DNA of 64,000 bases, from NCBI GenBank assembly GCA_937873315.1, contig CALMQX010000033.1:124001-188000 (forward strand), written 5' to 3'. This document shows positions 31,097-41,264 of this stretch, one piece after another. Position numbers and translations under genes: made by a program. This DNA is from an uncultured Nostocoides sp. (GTDB taxonomy: Bacteria; Actinomycetota; Actinomycetes; Actinomycetales; Dermatophilaceae). The notes beneath the pieces were generated by a model. It had not been told where the DNA came from. It saw only the letters and a list, made by a program, of their open reading frames with translations, and did not search any database. Each line of letters opens with the position of its first letter. Position 1 is the stretch's first letter.

Positions 31097-32003
31097 CCGA
31101 GTCCACCGCGAAGGTGTCGCACTGGTTGAGATTGCCGGACTTGTACCCCTGAAGGAACCAGCGCATGCGCGCCTCGGAGGACCCATGCGTCCAGGATTCG
31201 GGGTTCACCCGGCCCTGGGTGGTCTCCTGAATGTGGTCATCACCGACGGAGGCCGCTGCCGAAAGGGCATCCCGGATGTCCTGCTCGCTGAGCGGGGCCA
31301 AGAAGGGCGTATTGGTGTCTGCGTCGGGCACCGTGGATGCGTGCTTGGCCCAGACACCACCCAGGCAGTCGGCCATGAGTTCCGTGCGGACGGCGCCGGA
31401 CTCGGCCCCCTGCGGGTCCTGCTGGGCTCGCCCGAGCAAGCCGAGCTGGTCTTGGAGGGCGTGACCGTACTCGTGAGCGACGACATACTCCTGCGCCAAC
31501 GGGCCACCGCTGCTCCCGAACTGCTGCTCGAGGATCTGGAAGAAGGACGCATCCAGGTAGACCTTCTTGTCCAACGGGCAGTAGAACGGCCCGACCTGGT
31601 TGCTTGCGGTCCCGCAGGCCGACGAGGTTGATCCTCGGTAGAGGACGGTCTTCACCGGGGTCCACTCACGCTTGTAGCGGGGGAGTTCGGTTGCCCAGTA
31701 CTGCTGGACCGAGTTCACCGTGCCGATGATGCGGCATTCCGTGCTCTTGTTGGCGTCCGCCCCGGTCTTGCACTCCGAGAAGGCATTGGCGCTCTGCTGG
31801 CCGGCGGTGTCCACCTGGCCCGGGTCGATCTGTCCAGTACCGCCGGTGGCATCTCCCGGGTTGATCCCGAAGATCAGCGCCAGGATGAGCATGATGATGC
31901 CGCCGATCCCACCACCGACCACCATGCCGCCTGGGGCGCCACCACCGCGGCCACCTGACTCGATCTGCGAGGTGTCGAGAGTGACATTCTCGTTGAAACT
32001 CAT
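31089..32003 (-). CDS. Neutral zinc metallopeptidase (YpfJ family), membrane-anchored
   Basis: A 304-residue member of the putative neutral zinc metallopeptidase family. A Gly-rich cytoplasmic segment (about 17-34) precedes one hydrophobic helix (GIIMLILALIFGI, about 35-47), so the catalytic part should face outside. The zinc site is HEYGH at 177-181, and further family blocks are ELMADCLGGVWAKH and HGSSEARMRWFLQGY. Four extracellular cysteines could form disulfides. ATG at 32003 has GGAAGG nine bases upstream. The physiological substrate is unknown. Confidence 0.9.
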   Translation of the reverse strand: MSFNENVTLDTSQIESGGRGGGAPGGMVVGGGIGGIIMLILALIFGINPGDATGGTGQIDPGQVDTAGQQSANAFSECKTGADANKSTECRIIGTVNSVQQYWATELPRYKREWTPVKTVLYRGSTSSACGTASNQVGPFYCPLDKKVYLDASFFQILEQQFGSSGGPLAQEYVVAHEYGHALQDQLGLLGRAQQDPQGAESGAVRTELMADCLGGVWAKHASTVPDADTNTPFLAPLSEQDIRDALSAAASVGDDHIQETTQGRVNPESWTHGSSEARMRWFLQGYKSGNLNQCDTFAVDSVN

Positions 32004-32052
32004 GGTGGAGACCTTCCCTGGACCACAGTGGTGCCGCCGCACAACGCGACGG

Positions 32053-32063
32053 ACCCTAGACTA
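32053..32063. promoter_or_regulatory. Bidirectional -10 element, zinc peptidase / ABC-F
   Basis: ACCCTAGACTA contains TAGACT on the plus strand (32057-32062) and TAGGGT on the minus strand (32058-32053), sharing one TA; a second minus-strand option is TAGTCT (32063-32058). Predicted leaders are about 75 bases for ABC-F and about 40 for the peptidase. Confidence 0.45.
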
Positions 32064-32145
32064 GACGGCGCACGAGCCGACCGGCCCCCCAAATGCGCCT
32101 GAGTGATCGGCGCGTCGCGTGCCAGCCATCATCGGAAGGACCTTT

Positions 32146-33744
32146 GTGATCACCGCCGCTGGTGTGGAGTTGCGCGCGGGCTCTCGCCTGCTCCTGCAGG
32201 ACGCGACCTTTCGGGTAGCACCGGGTGACCGGATCGGTCTGGTCGGTCGCAATGGCGCAGGCAAAACCACCCTGACCAAGGTGCTCGCAGGTGTCGGCCT
32301 CCCGGCCGCCGGAACGGTGACCCGCAGCGGCGAGGTCGGCTACCTGCCCCAGGATCCGCGCACGGGCGACCTGCATGTCACGGCCCGGGACCGGGTGCTC
32401 TCGGCGCGCGGCCTGGACGGGATTGTGCGCGACCTTCGGGCTACCGAACTCAGCATGGCCAGCGAGTCGGGGGAGAAGCAAGAGCGTGCCATGCGGCGCT
32501 ACGACCGGCTTACCGCGGAGTTCACCGCTGCCGGCGGGTATGCCGCCGAGTCCGAAGCGGCCGCTATTGCCGCAGCCCTGGGTTTGGAGGAGCGCATCCT
32601 CGAGCAGACCTTGAGCACGCTCTCCGGCGGTCAGCGGCGCCGGATCGAGCTGGCCCGGATCCTCTTCTCGGGTGCCCAGACCCTGCTTCTCGACGAGCCC
32701 ACGAACCACCTGGACGCCGACTCCATCGCGTGGCTGCGGGACCACCTCAAGAGCTATAAGGGCGGCCTCATCGTCATCTCGCATGATGTCGACCTGCTGG
32801 ACGTTGTGGTCAACAAGGTCTTCCACCTCGATGCCAATCGGGCCGCCATGGATCAGTACAACCTGGGCTGGAAGGCCTACCTCTTGCAGCGCGAGACGGA
32901 CGAGCGCCGCAGGCGTCGCGAGCGCGCCAATGCCGAGAAGAAGGCCGCCGCCCTGATGGCGCAGGCCGACAAGATGCGCGCCAAAGCGACCAAAACCGTG
33001 GCCGCGCAGAATATGGCCCGCCGGGCGGAGCGGCTGCTCTCTGGCCTGGAGGCCGAAAGGGCCCATGACAAGGTGGCCCGGTTGCGTTTCCCCGATCCGT
33101 CACCTTGCGGACGCACCCCCTTGCGTGCGTCGGGGCTCTCGCGATCCTATGGCTCGCTGGAGATCTTCACCGACGTGGATCTGGCGATTGACCGGGGCTC
33201 TCGGGTCGTGGTGTTGGGGCTCAATGGAGCGGGCAAGACCACCCTGCTCCGCATTCTGGCCGGGGTGGACACTCCAGACACCGGCGAGGTCGAGCCCGGC
33301 CACGGCCTCAAGGTCGGCTACTACGCCCAGGAACACGAGAACCTGGACGTGGCCCGAACCGTCCTGGAGAACATGAAGTCAGCGGCCCCAGACCTAGGGG
33401 AGACCGAGGTCCGCAAGGTTCTCGGTTCTTTTCTCTTCGTCGGCGATGACGTCGACAAGCCAGCCGGGGTGCTCTCCGGCGGTGAGAAGACGCGCCTCTC
33501 CTTGGCGTTACTGGTGGTATCGGCCGCGAACGTCCTGCTGCTCGATGAGCCGACCAACAACTTGGATCCAGCCTCCCGGGGTGAGATCCTGGGGGCGTTA
33601 CGGACGTTCAAAGGGGCGGTGGTCCTGGTGACGCACGACGAAGGAGCGGTCGAAGCCCTCGAGCCTGAGCGAGTCCTCTTGCTGCCTGACGGCGTCGAGG
33701 ACCTATGGGGCGCCGACTACCAGGACCTCGTCGCGCTGGCATGA
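32146..33744 (+). CDS. ABC-F family ATPase (ribosome-associated type)
   Basis: A 532-residue soluble protein with two ABC domains and no membrane segments. Domain 1 has GRNGAGKTTLTK, LSGGQRRRIELA and LLLDEPTNHLD; domain 2 has GLNGAGKTTLLR, LSGGEKTRLSLA and LLLDEPTNNLD. Between them is a charged helical linker (RRRRERANAEKKAAALMAQA), the part that reaches the peptidyl-transferase centre in ABC-F proteins. GTG at 32146 follows GGAAGGA at ideal spacing and gives the usual N-terminus ITAAGVELRAGSR; an upstream GTG at 32119 would add nine residues. Whether it is housekeeping or antibiotic-protective cannot be told from sequence. Confidence 0.92.
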   Translation: MITAAGVELRAGSRLLLQDATFRVAPGDRIGLVGRNGAGKTTLTKVLAGVGLPAAGTVTRSGEVGYLPQDPRTGDLHVTARDRVLSARGLDGIVRDLRATELSMASESGEKQERAMRRYDRLTAEFTAAGGYAAESEAAAIAAALGLEERILEQTLSTLSGGQRRRIELARILFSGAQTLLLDEPTNHLDADSIAWLRDHLKSYKGGLIVISHDVDLLDVVVNKVFHLDANRAAMDQYNLGWKAYLLQRETDERRRRRERANAEKKAAALMAQADKMRAKATKTVAAQNMARRAERLLSGLEAERAHDKVARLRFPDPSPCGRTPLRASGLSRSYGSLEIFTDVDLAIDRGSRVVVLGLNGAGKTTLLRILAGVDTPDTGEVEPGHGLKVGYYAQEHENLDVARTVLENMKSAAPDLGETEVRKVLGSFLFVGDDVDKPAGVLSGGEKTRLSLALLVVSAANVLLLDEPTNNLDPASRGEILGALRTFKGAVVLVTHDEGAVEALEPERVLLLPDGVEDLWGADYQDLVALA

Positions 33745-34826
33745 GCGGATCGCGGGGGCGATGGACCATCCTGGCACTGTCCGGGCTCCTCGCCCTGGGG
33801 GCTGCGGCCTGTTCGCCAGCACCGTCCCCGCACCCTGCCGCGCCAACGACCAGCTCCGTTCCCGCGACGGAATCGCCCCGTCCGATCGCGACCGATACCC
33901 GCGAGCTGCGATTCTCGGCGGCCGGAGACTTCGACAGCACGGCACAGACCCGCAAGGTGCTCAGCGCCATTGGAGCGCGAAGAGATGACCTGACCCTCGC
34001 GCTGGGGGACCTGTCTTACGGTCGCTCAGGTGAAGAGGCGCAGTGGTGCCGATTGGTCACCGATCGGGTCACCGCCGCGTACCCCTTTGAGTTGCTGGCG
34101 GGTAACCACGAGAGCAACGGACGCAATGGCGACATCCGGGCCTTCGCGCGCTGTCTACCCAATCGGCTTCCCGGACTCGTGGGTGACTACCCGCGGCAGT
34201 GGTATGTCGACCTTCCGGCCAACGAACCCCTGGTCAGGTTCGTGATGATCGGCCCCGCCATTGAGTTCCCGGACGGCATCGCCAGCTATGCCGCGGGCAC
34301 CGCGGAGTACGACTGGACGCGTAACGCACTGCGAGACGCGCGGGCTAAGGGCATCCCCTGGACGGTCGTCGGCATGCATACCCCGTGCCTGAGCGTGGGG
34401 GAGTACTCCTGCGAGCCCGGACGGGATCTGGTCGATCTCCTGGTCAGCGAGCGGGTGCCGCTGGTCCTCTCGGGGCATGAGCATGGCTATCAGCGGACTG
34501 CTCAGATCACGTCATCCACGCGGTGCCCACGCCTGGTTCTCGATGCCTTTGAACCCGCCTGCGTGGCCGACCGGGATGCTGACCTCGCCCTGGGAGCGGG
34601 CACGACATTCGTCACTGTGGGCACTGGCGGCCGCGCCCTGCGCGAAGTCCACCGCAAGGATCCCGAGTTCCGCTACTTCGTGGTGACCTCGGGCTCAGAC
34701 GAGACGCCGACCTGGGGTTCGCTCGCAGTCACGGTGAGGCCCGACCGGCTCGTAGCCTCCTTCGAGCCCGCGCAAGGGCACCTGCGCGACGCCTTCGTCA
34801 TCGATCGGTCCGCGCCAGCCCAGTGA
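33741..34826 (+). CDS. Calcineurin-like metallophosphoesterase, probable lipoprotein
   Basis: A 361-residue exported phosphoesterase. The N-terminus has a signal segment (TILALSGLLALGAAAC) ending in a Cys at a plausible lipobox, then a Pro/Ser/Thr-rich linker. All dimetal motifs are present in order: GDFDST, LGDLSYG, AGNHES, GMHTP and SGHEHGYQR, closest in style to purple-acid-phosphatase-like enzymes. ATG at 33741 overlaps the ABC-F stop. Substrate unknown; phosphate scavenging at the cell surface is a reasonable guess. Confidence 0.88.
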   Translation: MSGSRGRWTILALSGLLALGAAACSPAPSPHPAAPTTSSVPATESPRPIATDTRELRFSAAGDFDSTAQTRKVLSAIGARRDDLTLALGDLSYGRSGEEAQWCRLVTDRVTAAYPFELLAGNHESNGRNGDIRAFARCLPNRLPGLVGDYPRQWYVDLPANEPLVRFVMIGPAIEFPDGIASYAAGTAEYDWTRNALRDARAKGIPWTVVGMHTPCLSVGEYSCEPGRDLVDLLVSERVPLVLSGHEHGYQRTAQITSSTRCPRLVLDAFEPACVADRDADLALGAGTTFVTVGTGGRALREVHRKDPEFRYFVVTSGSDETPTWGSLAVTVRPDRLVASFEPAQGHLRDAFVIDRSAPAQ

Positions 34827-34838
34827 GCCGCGGCTCAC
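34823..34838. terminator. Palindromic hairpin between convergent phosphoesterase and trpB2
   Basis: GTGAGC-CGCG-GCTCAC is a perfect 16-base palindrome beginning at the phosphoesterase stop codon (34824-34826) and lying before the trpB2 stop. It lacks a T-run on either side. Confidence 0.5.
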
Positions 34839-34850
34839 CGGGCGTGCGAC

Positions 34851-36215
34851 TCAGGCCGGGATTGAGGGCAGCCGAGTAAGTGCCGTCGCAACGGACTCCT
34901 GAAGTTCGGCATCCGCCCAGGTGTGATCCTCGAGATCTCCGTCAAGATAGGCGGCATAGGCGCCCAGGTCGATGATGCCGTGACCCGAGAGCCCGATCAG
35001 GATCGACTCTGCCTCCCCGGCCTTGGCCGCGCGGATGGCCTCGGCGATGGCGTGCGTGGACTCGGGCGCCGGGATGATCCCCTCGGCGCGGGCGAAGAGC
35101 ACGCCGGCCTCGAAGCACTCCCGCTGCGTCTTGGCAACCGCCTCCAGCTCGCCGGTCTCCTTGAGCAGCGAGATGATCGGGCTCATGCCGTGATAGCGCA
35201 ATCCACCCGCGTGAATCGGGTCTGGGATGAAGTCGTGCCCCAGGGTGTGCATCTTCATCAGCGGGGTCATGCCGATGGTGTCGCCGAAGTCGTAGGCGTA
35301 GGTGCCCTGAGTCAGCGACGGACAGGACGCCGGCTCCACAGCGCGAATCGTTGTTTGCTTGCCGTTGAGCCAACGCTCCCGGAAGAAGCTGAAGGTGAGT
35401 CCCGCCAGATTCGACCCGCCACCGGCGCAACCCACCACGAGCTCGGGGTAGTCGTCGAAGCGCTCGAACTGCAGCAACGCCTCCTCGCCAATGATGCTCT
35501 GGTGCAGCATCACGTGGTTGAGCACCGAGCCCAGGGCGTAATTGGTGTCAGCGCTCTGTGCGGCCACCTCCACGGCCTCAGAGATCGCGATGCCGAGCGA
35601 GCCGGTGCTCTGCGGATCCTGAGCCAGAATCGCCCGCCCGGCCTCGGTGAGATCAGAGGGGCTGGGGTGAATGACGCCGCCCAGGGTTTCGATCATGACC
35701 TTGCGGTACGGCTTGCCGTCATACGAGGCCCGCACCTGCCAGATCTCGCAGGTCATCCCGAACTGCGCACAGGCGAAGGAGAGCGCGGTGCCCCACTGGC
35801 CCGCCCCGGTCTCGGTGGTCAATCGGGTGATTCCGGCCTTCTTGTTGTAGAACGCCTGCGGGACCGCGGTGTTCGGCTTGTGCGAGCCTGCAGGGGAGAC
35901 GCCCTCGTACTTGTAGTAGATCCGGGTCGAGGTGCCCAGAGCCTTCTCCAAGCCATAAGCCCGGATCAGCGGGGATGGCCGCCAGATCTTGTAGATGTCC
36001 TGGACCTCCTGCGGGATCTCGATGTACTGCTCGGTGGAGACCTCCTGCATGATCAGGTCCATCGGGAACAGCGGTGCGAGATCCTCCGGACCGACCGGCT
36101 GACCGGTGCCGGGGTGCAGTGGTGGCGGCAACTCGTGAGGCAGGTCGGCCAGGATGTTGTACCAGCGGGTGGGCATCTCGGCCTCGGTGAGGACGATCTT
36201 TCGGGTCTCGGCCAC
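34851..36215 (-). CDS. trpB: Tryptophan synthase beta chain-like protein TrpB2
   Basis: A 454-residue TrpB2-type PLP enzyme, longer than classical TrpB1 (about 400). The PLP lysine is K113 in [13 protein letters not shown]; the phosphate-binding loop is [11 protein letters not shown]. TrpB2 proteins catalyse serine plus indole to tryptophan and often work without TrpA; no trpA or other trp gene is nearby. ATG at 36215 has an AGAGGT tract that directly abuts it, so the start is likely but not certain. The 151-base upstream gap shows no T-box or leader peptide. Confidence 0.94.
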   Translation of the reverse strand: MAETRKIVLTEAEMPTRWYNILADLPHELPPPLHPGTGQPVGPEDLAPLFPMDLIMQEVSTEQYIEIPQEVQDIYKIWRPSPLIRAYGLEKALGTSTRIYYKYEGVSPAGSHKPNTAVPQAFYNKKAGITRLTTETGAGQWGTALSFACAQFGMTCEIWQVRASYDGKPYRKVMIETLGGVIHPSPSDLTEAGRAILAQDPQSTGSLGIAISEAVEVAAQSADTNYALGSVLNHVMLHQSIIGEEALLQFERFDDYPELVVGCAGGGSNLAGLTFSFFRERWLNGKQTTIRAVEPASCPSLTQGTYAYDFGDTIGMTPLMKMHTLGHDFIPDPIHAGGLRYHGMSPIISLLKETGELEAVAKTQRECFEAGVLFARAEGIIPAPESTHAIAEAIRAAKAGEAESILIGLSGHGIIDLGAYAAYLDGDLEDHTWADAELQESVATALTRLPSIPA

Positions 36216-36366
36216 GACATACCTCTTCGGTGAGGGCCACTGCGTCCTCGTGGCCTGATGGCCATATCGTGCCTGCGTGACGGTCGTCAGGCAAGCACAT
36301 GGTCAGGAATAACTCACCCCACGCCCCGTGATTGACTATGGCGTCGGTCGCGGAGGAGGTGAGTAG

Positions 36367-38229
36367 ATGAGCATGCAGGGCAACTGGCATTCCATGCGCA
36401 GCCTCACCAAGGACGCCAGCGTCAAGGATGTCCGCCTCAAGGACGGCACCACCCGGCGAGTGCTGGGCTACGCCGGTCCCTATCGCGCTGCGATCACGGC
36501 CTTCGTCGCCCTGAACGTGGTTGAGGCGCTGCTGGTGGTCGCCACCCCGCTCATTCTCCGGAGCCTCATCGACGACGGGGTGATCCCTGGGGATAGGTCG
36601 GTGGTCATCCGGCTCGCGGTCCTGGCCGCGGTGATCGCATTGGTCTCAGGCGCCGTGACCCTGGTCGAGCGATGGTTCTCCTCGCGGATCGGCGAGGGCC
36701 TGATCTATGACTTGCGCACACAGGTCTTTGCGCACGTGCTGCGCCAGCCGATTGCCTTCTTCACGCGCGCCCAGACCGGCGCCCTGGTCTCGAGGTTGAA
36801 CTCCGATGTGATGGGCGCTCAGCAGGCGTTCACTTCGGTGCTCGCCTCGGTGGTCGGCAATGGGATCTCCCTGGTCCTGATCCTCATCGCCATGGCCACG
36901 CTGTCCTGGCCGCTGACCTTGGCCTCGCTGGCATTGGTGCCCTTCTTCCTCTTTCCGGCCCGCTACATGGGTCGGCGGCTCTCCGCGCTTACCCGCGAGC
37001 AGATGACGCTCAATGCGGACTTGGGTACCCGGATGACCGAGCGCTTCAACGTGGCGGGCGCGCTGCTGGTTCGGCTCTTCGGCCAACCCGCGCGCGAAGA
37101 CGCCGAGTATGCCGACCGCGCGGGGCGGGTCCGCGATATCGGGGTGCGGATCGCGGTCAATCGCTCGGTCTTCTTTGTCGCCCTCACCGTGGTCGCCTCG
37201 CTCGCCACCGCCATGGTGTACGGCGTGGGTGGCCTGTATGCCGTGAACGGCTCGCTCACCGTCGGAACCTTGCTAGCCCTCACCGCGCTCCTTGGACGGC
37301 TCTACGGCCCGCTGACCGCCATGTCGAACGTCCGGGTGGATGTGATGACCGCCCTGGTGTCCTTCGAGCGGATCTTCGAGGTCGTCGACCTGCAGCCGCT
37401 GGTGCAGGAGTCGCCGAACGCCCGGGATATCCCACTCGGTCCGGCGCGGGTCGAGGTCGAGGGCGTCTCCTTTGCCTACCCGAGCGCGGACGAGGTCTCT
37501 CTGGCCTCGCTGGAGAGCGTCGACAGCGGCGATCGGGGCGCGGGCGAGCCGGTCCTTCGAGGGATCTCCTTCACGGTCCAGCCCGGCGAGGTGACCGCGA
37601 TCGTGGGACCCAGTGGCGCGGGCAAGACCACCATCACCGGTCTGGTGGCTCGGCTGTATGACCCCACTTCTGGCACGGTCCGGATCAATGGGGTGGATCT
37701 GCGTGCGGCCACCTTTGCCTCCGTGCACGACACCGTGGGCATGGTGACTCAGGAGGCCCACCTCTTCCACGACACGATCGCCGCCAACCTGCGCTACGCC
37801 GACCCTGACGCCTCGGATGCCGATCTGGAGCGGGTCTTGCGGGCCGCCCAAGTGTGGGGTTTGGTGAGCGGCCTTCCATCCCGCTTGGACACGGTGGTGG
37901 GGGATCGTGGCCATCGCCTGTCCGGGGGCGAGAAGCAGCGCCTGGCCATTGCCCGGCTGCTGCTCAAAGAGCCCGCGGTCCTGGTGCTCGATGAGGCGAC
38001 CGCTCATCTCGACAGTGAGTCCGAGGTGGCTGTGCAACGGGCCTTGGATGATGCTCTGGTCGGGCGCACCGCCATCGTCATCGCGCACCGACTGTCCACG
38101 GTCCGTCGCGCCCACCAGATCCTCGTGGTCGAGGATGGCCAGATCGTGCAGCGTGGGACGCACGCCCAGTTGCTGGCAGCTGGTGGGTTGTACGCCGATC
38201 TCTATCGGACGCAGTTCACTGACGACTGA
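36367..38229 (+). CDS. ABC transporter, fused permease and ATPase (exporter type)
   Basis: A 620-residue half-transporter: six predicted membrane helices in the first 340 residues, followed by an ATPase domain with GPSGAGKTTITG, the Q-loop, LSGGEKQRLAIARL, VLVLDEATAHLDSESE and the switch His in IAHRLSTVRRA. It should work as a homodimer, since no partner lies next to it. An acidic insert (SADEVSLASLESVDSGDRGAG) at the start of the ATPase domain is unusual. ATG at 36367 is preceded by GGAGGTGAGTAG, a strong ribosome site. Substrate unknown; lipid or drug export is typical of the group. Confidence 0.93.
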   Translation: MSMQGNWHSMRSLTKDASVKDVRLKDGTTRRVLGYAGPYRAAITAFVALNVVEALLVVATPLILRSLIDDGVIPGDRSVVIRLAVLAAVIALVSGAVTLVERWFSSRIGEGLIYDLRTQVFAHVLRQPIAFFTRAQTGALVSRLNSDVMGAQQAFTSVLASVVGNGISLVLILIAMATLSWPLTLASLALVPFFLFPARYMGRRLSALTREQMTLNADLGTRMTERFNVAGALLVRLFGQPAREDAEYADRAGRVRDIGVRIAVNRSVFFVALTVVASLATAMVYGVGGLYAVNGSLTVGTLLALTALLGRLYGPLTAMSNVRVDVMTALVSFERIFEVVDLQPLVQESPNARDIPLGPARVEVEGVSFAYPSADEVSLASLESVDSGDRGAGEPVLRGISFTVQPGEVTAIVGPSGAGKTTITGLVARLYDPTSGTVRINGVDLRAATFASVHDTVGMVTQEAHLFHDTIAANLRYADPDASDADLERVLRAAQVWGLVSGLPSRLDTVVGDRGHRLSGGEKQRLAIARLLLKEPAVLVLDEATAHLDSESEVAVQRALDDALVGRTAIVIAHRLSTVRRAHQILVVEDGQIVQRGTHAQLLAAGGLYADLYRTQFTDD

Positions 38230-38241
38230 GCTGGCCGATGC

Positions 38242-38263
38242 CCCAGGGGCGGCTACTCCTGGG
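38242..38263. terminator. Possible hairpin between convergent ABC exporter and SURF1 gene
   Basis: CCCAGG and CCTGGG are separated by a ten-base loop, partly inside the SURF1 3' end. Weak without a U-tract. Confidence 0.25.
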
Positions 38264-39065
38264 CGTAGTGACGATCGAGTTCGGCGTCCTCTTCGTCCTC
38301 AAGGCTCGGGCTCCTGCGGCGTACGGCAGGGCGCGTTGGGCCGGCGGTACCCGCAGGGTTGGCGAGGGCTTCCTCCTGCAATTCCCGCTTGATGCCGAAC
38401 CACACGAAGGCAAAGCCAGCCACCGTGGTCAGCCACCATTGAATGGCATAGGCCAAGTGCGGACCCAGACTCGTGGATGGGGCTTCAAGCTCGGCCAAGC
38501 CGGTGAGCGGGGTCTTGGCGCGCACGTAGAAGTCGAGCAGCGGACCCACCGCAGGCTCGGCGTCGGCCGGTGTGATCGAGGCCAGTTGACCGGCCGGCAG
38601 TTCACGCCCACGTGAGGCCTCCGGGAGCCGGACCCAGCCAGTGAGATCAGTTCGACCCGAGGGCAAGGAAGCGACCGCCGGCAACTCCCGGGCATCGCCG
38701 CCAGCCAGGGCGTAGCCCAGGTCGACCAGTACGGCGCCCAGGGCGGGCACATCGAGCACACCAAGCACCTCGGTCCCCGGCTCGCCATTGTTCGTTCGGT
38801 TGCGCACGAAGATCGGATCCGGCCGGTAGCTGCCGCTTAAGGTCACCGCCGTCCAGTCGTCATCCGGCTTCAGGCTCTGGTTCGTGATGACGTCGGTGAT
38901 AGGCCGCGCCGGTGCGCTGTAGTGGGTGTCGACCCGATCGGCGTAGGCGGAGCGCTGCTCATGGCGGCCGAACTGCCAGCGACCGAGCTGGACACAGGCT
39001 GCGGCGAAGACGAAGGCCGCGAGCAACATTCCCAACCACCGAGGAGTCAGCAAGCGGCGAAACAC
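38253..39065 (-). CDS. SURF1-family cytochrome oxidase biogenesis protein
   Basis: A 270-residue SURF1 homolog with one N-terminal helix (LGMLLAAFVFAAACVQLGRWQ) and one C-terminal helix (AIQWWLTTVAGFAFVWFGIKRE) flanking an outer-face domain with VDLGYALAGGD. SURF1 proteins help insert heme A into cytochrome c oxidase, which fits ctaA and ctaB in this window. The C-terminal tail is highly charged. GTG at 39065 is chosen because TACGGT predicts a start at 39066; GTGs at 39071 and 39074 are alternatives, and longer frames run into moaA. Confidence 0.9.
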   Translation of the reverse strand: MFRRLLTPRWLGMLLAAFVFAAACVQLGRWQFGRHEQRSAYADRVDTHYSAPARPITDVITNQSLKPDDDWTAVTLSGSYRPDPIFVRNRTNNGEPGTEVLGVLDVPALGAVLVDLGYALAGGDARELPAVASLPSGRTDLTGWVRLPEASRGRELPAGQLASITPADAEPAVGPLLDFYVRAKTPLTGLAELEAPSTSLGPHLAYAIQWWLTTVAGFAFVWFGIKRELQEEALANPAGTAGPTRPAVRRRSPSLEDEEDAELDRHYAQE

Positions 39066-39072
39066 GTGCACC

Positions 39073-39078
39073 ACCGTA
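39073..39078 (-). promoter_or_regulatory. -10 hexamer of SURF1 gene, leaderless type
   Basis: TACGGT (minus strand) predicts a start at 39066. Confidence 0.4.
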
Positions 39079-39085
39079 CCCGTCG

Positions 39086-39091
39086 TACCCT
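39086..39091 (+). promoter_or_regulatory. -10 hexamer of moaA, leaderless type
   Basis: TACCCT predicts a start at 39098, two bases before the ATG. Confidence 0.45.
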
Positions 39092-39099
39092 GGTGGTCT

Positions 39100-40101
39100 A
39101 TGACCTCCTTGCCGCAACCGCGCCTCATCGACCGATACGGCCGATTTGGACGGGACCTGCGCGTCTCGGTGACGGATCGCTGCAATCTGCGGTGCACCTA
39201 CTGCATGCCCGAGGAGGGCTTGGCCTGGCTGGAAAAGCCAGGAATGCTCAGCGATGACGAATTGGTGCGCCTCGTGCGTGTCCTGGTGGGGCTGGGCATC
39301 ACCGCCGTGCGGTTGACCGGCGGTGAGCCGCTGCTGCGTCGTTCGCTGCCTGACATCGTGCGGCGGATCGCGGCCCTGGAGCCTCGACCCACGATCGCGA
39401 TGACGACCAATGGCATCGGCCTGGACCGGCTGGCGGCGCCATTGGCAGCGGCCGGCCTGGATCGGGTCAACGTCAGTTTGGACACGGTCGATCCCGATCA
39501 CTTCGCTCGTCTGACGCGTCGTGACCGCTTCGGTGACGTGGTCGCGGGCCTCAAGGCCGCCGCCGACGCCGGCCTGGCGCCGGTGAAGGTCAATGCCGTG
39601 GCCATGCGGGGCGTCAATGACACCGATGTGGCCGATCTGCTCCAGTGGTGCCTGGATCGTGGCTACGCCTTGCGGTTCATCGAACAGATGCCGCTGGATG
39701 CGCAGCACGCCTGGGACCGCCGCGCCATGGTGCCCCAGGCCGAAATCCTCGAACGACTGGGTGAACGCTTCGCCTTGACCCCGGTCGCCGAACGCGGCAG
39801 TGCGCCCGCGGAGCTCTTCCTCGTCGACGGTGGCCCGCAGACCGTGGGCGTGATCGCCAGCGTGACTGCGCCCTTCTGTGCGCGGTGCGATCGGGTGCGG
39901 CTCACCGCTGACGGTCAGTTGCGCAATTGTCTCTTTGCCCGACGCGAGATCGACCTCTTGAGTCCACTGCGCTCAGGTGCCTCGGATCCGGAGATCGAGG
40001 AGCTGATCATGGGCGAGATGGCCCGCAAAGGCCCGGGACACGGGATCGACAGCCCCGACTTTGAACAGCCTGACCGCCCGATGTCTGCTATCGGCGGGTA
40101 G
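39100..40101 (+). CDS. moaA: GTP 3',8-cyclase MoaA
   Basis: MoaA (333 residues) is a radical-SAM enzyme that rearranges GTP in the first step of molybdenum cofactor synthesis. The N-terminal cluster cysteines are C28, C32 and C35 (RCNLRCTYCMPEEG); the C-terminal GTP-side cluster is in CARCDRVRLTADGQLRNC. The conserved C-terminal Gly-Gly needed for activity is present (MSAIGG). ATG at 39100 follows a -10 hexamer and has no ribosome site, so the message is probably leaderless. No other moa gene is in the window. Confidence 0.97.
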   Translation: MTSLPQPRLIDRYGRFGRDLRVSVTDRCNLRCTYCMPEEGLAWLEKPGMLSDDELVRLVRVLVGLGITAVRLTGGEPLLRRSLPDIVRRIAALEPRPTIAMTTNGIGLDRLAAPLAAAGLDRVNVSLDTVDPDHFARLTRRDRFGDVVAGLKAAADAGLAPVKVNAVAMRGVNDTDVADLLQWCLDRGYALRFIEQMPLDAQHAWDRRAMVPQAEILERLGERFALTPVAERGSAPAELFLVDGGPQTVGVIASVTAPFCARCDRVRLTADGQLRNCLFARREIDLLSPLRSGASDPEIEELIMGEMARKGPGHGIDSPDFEQPDRPMSAIGG

Positions 40102-40117
40102 GCGCGCGGAGCAGGGG

Positions 40118-40414
40118 TCAGCGGCCCAGTAGCCGGCGCCCGGGCTCGGGGGCGATCCTCCTGAGCCGACCTGGCGAACTAGGCCCCACAGCATTGGCCA
40201 GGGTCACTGCGATGAAAGGCAGGACAACGGCAAAGAGGGCAAAAGACCAACGCAGCCAGCCCGAGGACACCATCGCCAGGATGAAGCACAGGGTGCGCAC
40301 TCCCATGGTCCATAGGTAGCGCGTGCGGCGTGCCTCGATGTCCAGGGCGCGCGAGGTGGGTGCCGTGGTCACCGTGTGGACCACCGGCTCCTCTCGCCTT
40401 CGGCGCGCAGTCAT
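40118..40414 (-). CDS. DUF3099 small membrane protein
   Basis: A 98-residue protein with two hydrophobic helices (about 34-52 and 55-73: [16 protein letters not shown] and [17 protein letters not shown]), matching the actinobacterial DUF3099 family with its [13 protein letters not shown] lead-in. Basic ends suggest a hairpin in the membrane with both termini inside. Function unknown. ATG at 40414 coincides with the start predicted from TACAGT on the minus strand; longer frames overlap fabG. Convergent with moaA. Confidence 0.85.
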   Translation of the reverse strand: MTARRRREEPVVHTVTTAPTSRALDIEARRTRYLWTMGVRTLCFILAMVSSGWLRWSFALFAVVLPFIAVTLANAVGPSSPGRLRRIAPEPGRRLLGR

Positions 40415-40420
40415 ATCTCT

Positions 40421-40426
40421 ACTGTA
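40421..40426 (-). promoter_or_regulatory. -10 hexamer of the DUF3099 gene, leaderless type
   Basis: TACAGT (minus) predicts a start at 40414, the A of the ATG. Confidence 0.5.
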
Positions 40427-40457
40427 CGGCGGGCGGCAAGCGGCTACCCACCGGTAG

Positions 40458-41204
<747 letters not shown>

Positions 41205-41264
41205 GCCGCCCGGCCCTTGCGCCCTGCACTTCCCTTCAGCCCTCCCGAAAGGCACACTGCCCCC

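Noticed and set aside
36216-36366. Possible T-box, leader peptide or riboswitch in the trpB2/ABC exporter gap
   Set aside because: No Trp-rich short frame, no T-box consensus and no stable alternative stems by eye.
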